24,022 nucleotides of DNA from SG8-41 sp036397875 (GTDB lineage: Bacteria > Pseudomonadota > Gammaproteobacteria > Burkholderiales > SG8-41): assembly GCA_036397875.1 (NCBI GenBank), contig DASWIC010000041.1, positions 1-24,022 on the forward strand. Reading direction: 5' to 3'. Of the stretch, positions 21,434-24,022 are shown in pieces. The notes beneath the pieces were generated by a model that worked only from the letters and a program-made list of their open reading frames with translations, did not search any database and was not told where the DNA came from. The position numbers and the translations under genes are program-made. How positions within the stretch are numbered: the stretch's first letter is position 1; each line of letters opens with the position of its first letter.

Positions 21434-22504
21434 TCAGCTCTTGTACCACGTCCAGGCGGCGGCGGCGCGCAGCAACGCCAAACCCCGTTCGAGTGCCTGC
21501 CGGCGCCATCGTGGCGACGGCGGGCATAGCGCATCGCGCAACGCTTGTTTTGCCGGATGCGTGGGAGCGGCCCGGCCGTGTTGGTGCCAGCGGTTCTCCT
21601 CCCGCAGCGCGTGAAGCACGGCGAGGGGATGACGGGTGCCGATCTCCTGGAGCACGAAATCGATACGCACGCCCGGTAGCGTCCGCGGCAGCGCGCCGCC
21701 CATGCCGCCGCGCGTGCGGTAGGTTGCCCGCCCCATCGCCGGGTCGAGAACGCGCCTGTGAAACGCGCGCTCCAACTCCGGCGCCGGCGTGGCGCTCACG
21801 CCCGGTTCCAGTACGAGCATCTCCTCGCCGTGGCGGCCCAGGCCGGTATGGAAATCGAGAGCGAAGAGGGTGCGGGCGTGCGCCAGGTTGCTCCGCAGCC
21901 AGTCGAGGTACAGGGCGGGGCCCGACTCGAGTTTGCTGCCACCGAAGAACAGCCCGCGCGGGAACTCGTACTGCCCTTCCGCGATCGCCTGCGTGACCGC
22001 CCGTAATCCATGGCGCAGCACCGCAGTGGCGAGCTTCCACCGAAACCGTTCGCGCCCGGTTGCGGCAGCGGGGTTGAGCAGCGGATCGAGGCGCGCATAG
22101 AGCGCGGGCGCGCCTGTCCGGCCCTCGCCTGGCGCCGGGAAATTGCGGTTGAGATCGACGTTGTTCTCGTTGGCGCGCCGCAGCCACGCCATGCCATAGG
22201 GGTTGAGCACGTGCACCAGCACGAGCGCGCAGTCCTCGGGTGGGTCGGGCGAATCCGCGAGGGCGGCGAGCTGTACTGCGGAGCCGGCGAAGGCCTCCAC
22301 GCCGTGTAGGCCGCAAGTGTGCAACAACACGCGCCGCGCCCCGGGGGCGCCGAGGCGCGCGATGTCGATGGTCAATGCTTCCCCGCCGGGTCCGCGCGCC
22401 TCGAGTGCCAGCGCCTCGGGCGTCGCCCCTGCCGCCTGCGCGGCCGACCGGAAGCGATCGCGCGCCATCGCATAATCGGGAGAAAAAAGGGCGTCGAGTT
22501 CCAC
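21434..22504 (-). CDS. DUF2817 family protein (M14-like zinc carboxypeptidase fold)
   Basis: 356 residues from the GTG at 22504. The frame is open to an ATG at 22573, but those extra residues (NHPVCFASTLLEKEGRKF) only translate the palindromic repeat at 22521-22563. Zinc-peptidase features are CGLHGVEAFAGS (His67, Glu70), NVDLNRNFPAPGEG (119-122), LDFHTGLGRHGEE (His218) and VLQEIGTRHPLAVL (candidate catalytic Glu286). DUF2817 proteins resemble M14 carboxypeptidases or aspartoacylase-like deacylases, but no substrate is established. No signal peptide is seen. The Shine-Dalgarno-like GGGGAG is rather far (13 bases) and is supplied by the repeat. The gene follows the YqaA-like gene. Confidence 0.88.
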   Translation of the reverse strand: MELDALFSPDYAMARDRFRSAAQAAGATPEALALEARGPGGEALTIDIARLGAPGARRVLLHTCGLHGVEAFAGSAVQLAALADSPDPPEDCALVLVHVLNPYGMAWLRRANENNVDLNRNFPAPGEGRTGAPALYARLDPLLNPAAATGRERFRWKLATAVLRHGLRAVTQAIAEGQYEFPRGLFFGGSKLESGPALYLDWLRSNLAHARTLFALDFHTGLGRHGEEMLVLEPGVSATPAPELERAFHRRVLDPAMGRATYRTRGGMGGALPRTLPGVRIDFVLQEIGTRHPLAVLHALREENRWHQHGRAAPTHPAKQALRDALCPPSPRWRRQALERGLALLRAAAAWTWYKS

Positions 22505-22520
22505 GTTTCCAAATTTTCTC

Positions 22521-22563
22521 CCCTCCTTTTCAAGGAGGGTGGATGCGAAGCAGACGGGGTGGT
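22521..22563 (+). repeat. Palindromic repeat, hairpin plus 24-base tail (copy B)
   Basis: CCCTCCTT-TTC-AAGGAGGG (22521-22539) is an 8-bp hairpin, followed by a 24-base tail (22540-22563) with the core GCGAAGC and the end CGGGGTGGT, aligned without gaps to copy A at 10426-10470. It lies between the YqaA-like stop, which it touches (22563-22565), and the DUF2817 start. It is in opposite orientation to copy A. Confidence 0.78.
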
Positions 22564-22958
22564 TACTGAGCAATCGACGCGATCACCAGGTAACGCGCGA
22601 ACTTACCCGATCCCATGAAGAGCGTTGCGAGCCAGGGGTTCAGACGCAGCCATCCGGCAGCCACGCACAGCGGGTCCCCGATGAGCGGTACCCAGGAAAG
22701 TAGCAGCGCAGGGCTGCCGTACTTCCGCACCGCCTCCAGACCGCGGAGGCCTTTTCTCTGCGGGATGATGCGGCCGATCAGGTAGGAGGACATGCCGCCC
22801 AGCGTATTGCCGACGGTGGCGAGGCCGAGCGCGAGCCAGTACTGATCGGGGTGGAGCTTCAGCACTGCGAACAGGATCGCCTCCGAGCCGCCGGGGAGCA
22901 GCGTCGCGGCGAGGAAGCTCGACCCGAACAGCGCCCACAGGCTCGCTTCCTCGGTCAT
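22563..22958 (-). CDS. YqaA-type small membrane protein (DedA/SNARE-associated superfamily)
   Basis: 131 residues with a typical YqaA layout: LWALFGSSFLAATLLPGGSEAILFAVL, LGLATVGNTLGGMSSYLIGRII, a short basic loop (QRKGLRGLEAVRKYGSPALLLSWVPLIGDPLCVAAGWLRL) and a final helix (FMGSGKFARYLVIASIAQ). The motif PGGSE and the G-x-x-x-G helix are the signature of the superfamily, whose larger members (DedA, UptA-like) move undecaprenyl phosphate or other lipids; YqaA itself has no settled role. The start lies 16 bases after the enolase-superfamily stop, so co-transcription is likely. The stop codon touches the palindromic repeat copy B. Confidence 0.88.
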   Translation of the reverse strand: MTEEASLWALFGSSFLAATLLPGGSEAILFAVLKLHPDQYWLALGLATVGNTLGGMSSYLIGRIIPQRKGLRGLEAVRKYGSPALLLSWVPLIGDPLCVAAGWLRLNPWLATLFMGSGKFARYLVIASIAQ

Positions 22959-22974
22959 CGCGTGGGCGAGCGGG

Positions 22975-24022
22975 TCACGCCTTTATCAACGTGTCCTTGA
23001 GCACGTCGCGATTGGGCTCGAGCCCGAGCCCCGGCTTGGCCGGCACTCTCACGATGTTGTCGGCGGGCCGCGGGGGATTGATGAAGAGCAGCTCGCCCAC
23101 CGCCTGCATGTCGAGGTGGAACTCGACGCGCCAGCCGTTCATGAGCCCCGCCATCGTGTGCAGGTTGTGCAGGGGCCAGCCGCCGCCGTTCGCGATCGGC
23201 AGGTTGAAGGCCTGTGCGAGGTGACCCGCCTTCTGTGCCTCGGTGTAGCCGCCGCAGTAGCAGACGTTGGGCTGCAGGATGTCCACCGCCTGGTGCAGCA
23301 CCAGCTCGCGCAGTCGCCAGCGATGGCCCTCGTTCTGTCCCGCGGAGATCGGAATGTTGGTGTGGCTGCGCAGGTCCGCCAGGGCGCGGGTGTCGTTCTG
23401 GTAGAGCGGCTCCTCGAACCAGGTGAGGTTGCAGTCCTCGACCGCGCGGCAGAGCTGACGCGCCTCCACCGGGTTGAACTTGTAGTTCGCGTCCATCATG
23501 AGCTCGACATCCGGTCCCACCGCATCGCGCACCGCGCGCACGCGCCGGGCATCTTCCTGCCATCCGCCCTTGTGCACGCCGACCACCATCTTCAACCGGC
23601 GGTGGCCGTTCTTGAGCTGCAGCCGCGCCGCCTCGACGAGCTGGTCGCGATCCTCGTATTCCGAAAAGCCGAAGGTGCAGTAGGTCGGCGCCCAGTCGCG
23701 CGCTCCTCCGAGGAGCTGCGCGACCGTGCGGCCGGTCAGCTTGCCGTGGATGTCCCAGCAGGCGATGTCGATCGCGGAGAGCGCGCTGGAGACGACCCCC
23801 GTCATCGAGCGCTGGTTCAACCTCCACCATACTTTCTCGTGGATCGCCTCGGTGTCGCGCGGGTCCATGTCCCTCAGCAGGGGCAGGAACTCCTTCTCGA
23901 TCGCGGTGACGATCGCGAACGGGAGGTAGGCGCCGCCAGTCAAGCCGCTGCCGACGGTGCCGTCGTCGGTTTCAACCTCGCAGAGCACCGCGTTCCGGAC
24001 GATGGGTGCCTTCAACAGCGGC
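22975..24022 (-). CDS. Mandelate racemase/muconate-lactonizing enzyme family protein (5' end cut by window edge)
   Basis: 349 codons are visible; the frame runs off the right edge, and the first visible residues (PLLKAPIVRNAVLCEVETDDG) are inside the N-terminal capping domain, so roughly 20-40 residues are missing. The barrel has the enolase-superfamily residues: lysine in RRLKMVV, metal ligands Asp in MMDANYK, Glu in WFEEP and Glu in SAGQNEG, the Asp of AVDILQP and the His region NGGGWPLHNLH. Such enzymes abstract a proton alpha to a carboxylate (racemases, sugar-acid dehydratases, lactonising enzymes); the R-x-K in place of the common K-x-K prevents a substrate call. A YqaA-like gene and a DUF2817 gene follow closely, but no sugar-acid pathway genes are visible. 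Confidence 0.9.
   Translation of the reverse strand, partial: PLLKAPIVRNAVLCEVETDDGTVGSGLTGGAYLPFAIVTAIEKEFLPLLRDMDPRDTEAIHEKVWWRLNQRSMTGVVSSALSAIDIACWDIHGKLTGRTVAQLLGGARDWAPTYCTFGFSEYEDRDQLVEAARLQLKNGHRRLKMVVGVHKGGWQEDARRVRAVRDAVGPDVELMMDANYKFNPVEARQLCRAVEDCNLTWFEEPLYQNDTRALADLRSHTNIPISAGQNEGHRWRLRELVLHQAVDILQPNVCYCGGYTEAQKAGHLAQAFNLPIANGGGWPLHNLHTMAGLMNGWRVEFHLDMQAVGELLFINPPRPADNIVRVPAKPGLGLEPNRDVLKDTLIKA

Overview
The window is about 24 kb of GC-rich, densely coding bacterial DNA. It looks chromosomal and is most consistent with a betaproteobacterium (Burkholderiales/Nitrosomonadales-like). The grounds are the aerobic ubiquinone cluster (GBBH-like/DUF971 protein, ubiE, Tim44-like protein, ubiJ, ubiB), a Kdo 3-hydroxylase beside a family 9 LPS-type glycosyltransferase, HemJ-type haem synthesis, and many short palindromic intergenic repeats. 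I saw no rRNA, tRNA, CRISPR array, transposase, integrase or phage gene. No gene-free stretch exceeds 300 bases; the longest runs from 21139 to 21433.

Region 1 (1-8426, all minus strand) reads from right to left: a VanZ-family membrane protein, a thioredoxin-like [2Fe-2S] ferredoxin, a small alpha/beta hydrolase, an ABC-2 exporter (ATPase then permease), HemJ, a Kdo 3-hydroxylase, a glycosyltransferase of the heptosyltransferase family, a fumarylacetoacetate-hydrolase-family enzyme, and a THUMP-domain 23S rRNA methyltransferase cut by the left edge. Small gaps suggest one or a few transcription units. The themes are envelope/LPS, haem and export.

Region 2 (8480-11908) has a plus-strand DHH-family phosphoesterase. 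Facing it is a minus-strand group: a sodium:solute symporter and two uncharacterised small membrane proteins that overlap by ATGA. The symporter C-terminus and stop codon lie inside a palindromic repeat, and the next gene's ribosome binding site lies beside it.

Region 3 (12065-19508) is the ubiquinone cluster on the minus strand. It is interrupted between ubiJ and ubiB by a three-gene plus-strand cassette with 4-base start/stop overlaps: a secreted retropepsin-like protease, a membrane protein with a degenerate transglutaminase domain plus a multi-TM bundle, and a RimK-like ATP-grasp ligase. This cassette is the best candidate for an under-described system: a peptide or amide tag may be made in the cytoplasm and handled or trimmed in the periplasm, with an unknown target.

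Region 4 (19534-24022, minus strand) has a large conserved-looking hypothetical protein. Upstream of it lies an enolase-superfamily enzyme (cut by the right edge), a YqaA-type membrane protein and a DUF2817 zinc-peptidase-like protein, probably one operon.

A recurring theme is that at least three kinds of short palindromic or simple repeat sit directly at gene ends, supplying C-terminal residues, stop codons, start codons or Shine-Dalgarno sequences (symporter, ubiJ at both ends, the 10402 gene, the DUF2817 gene).
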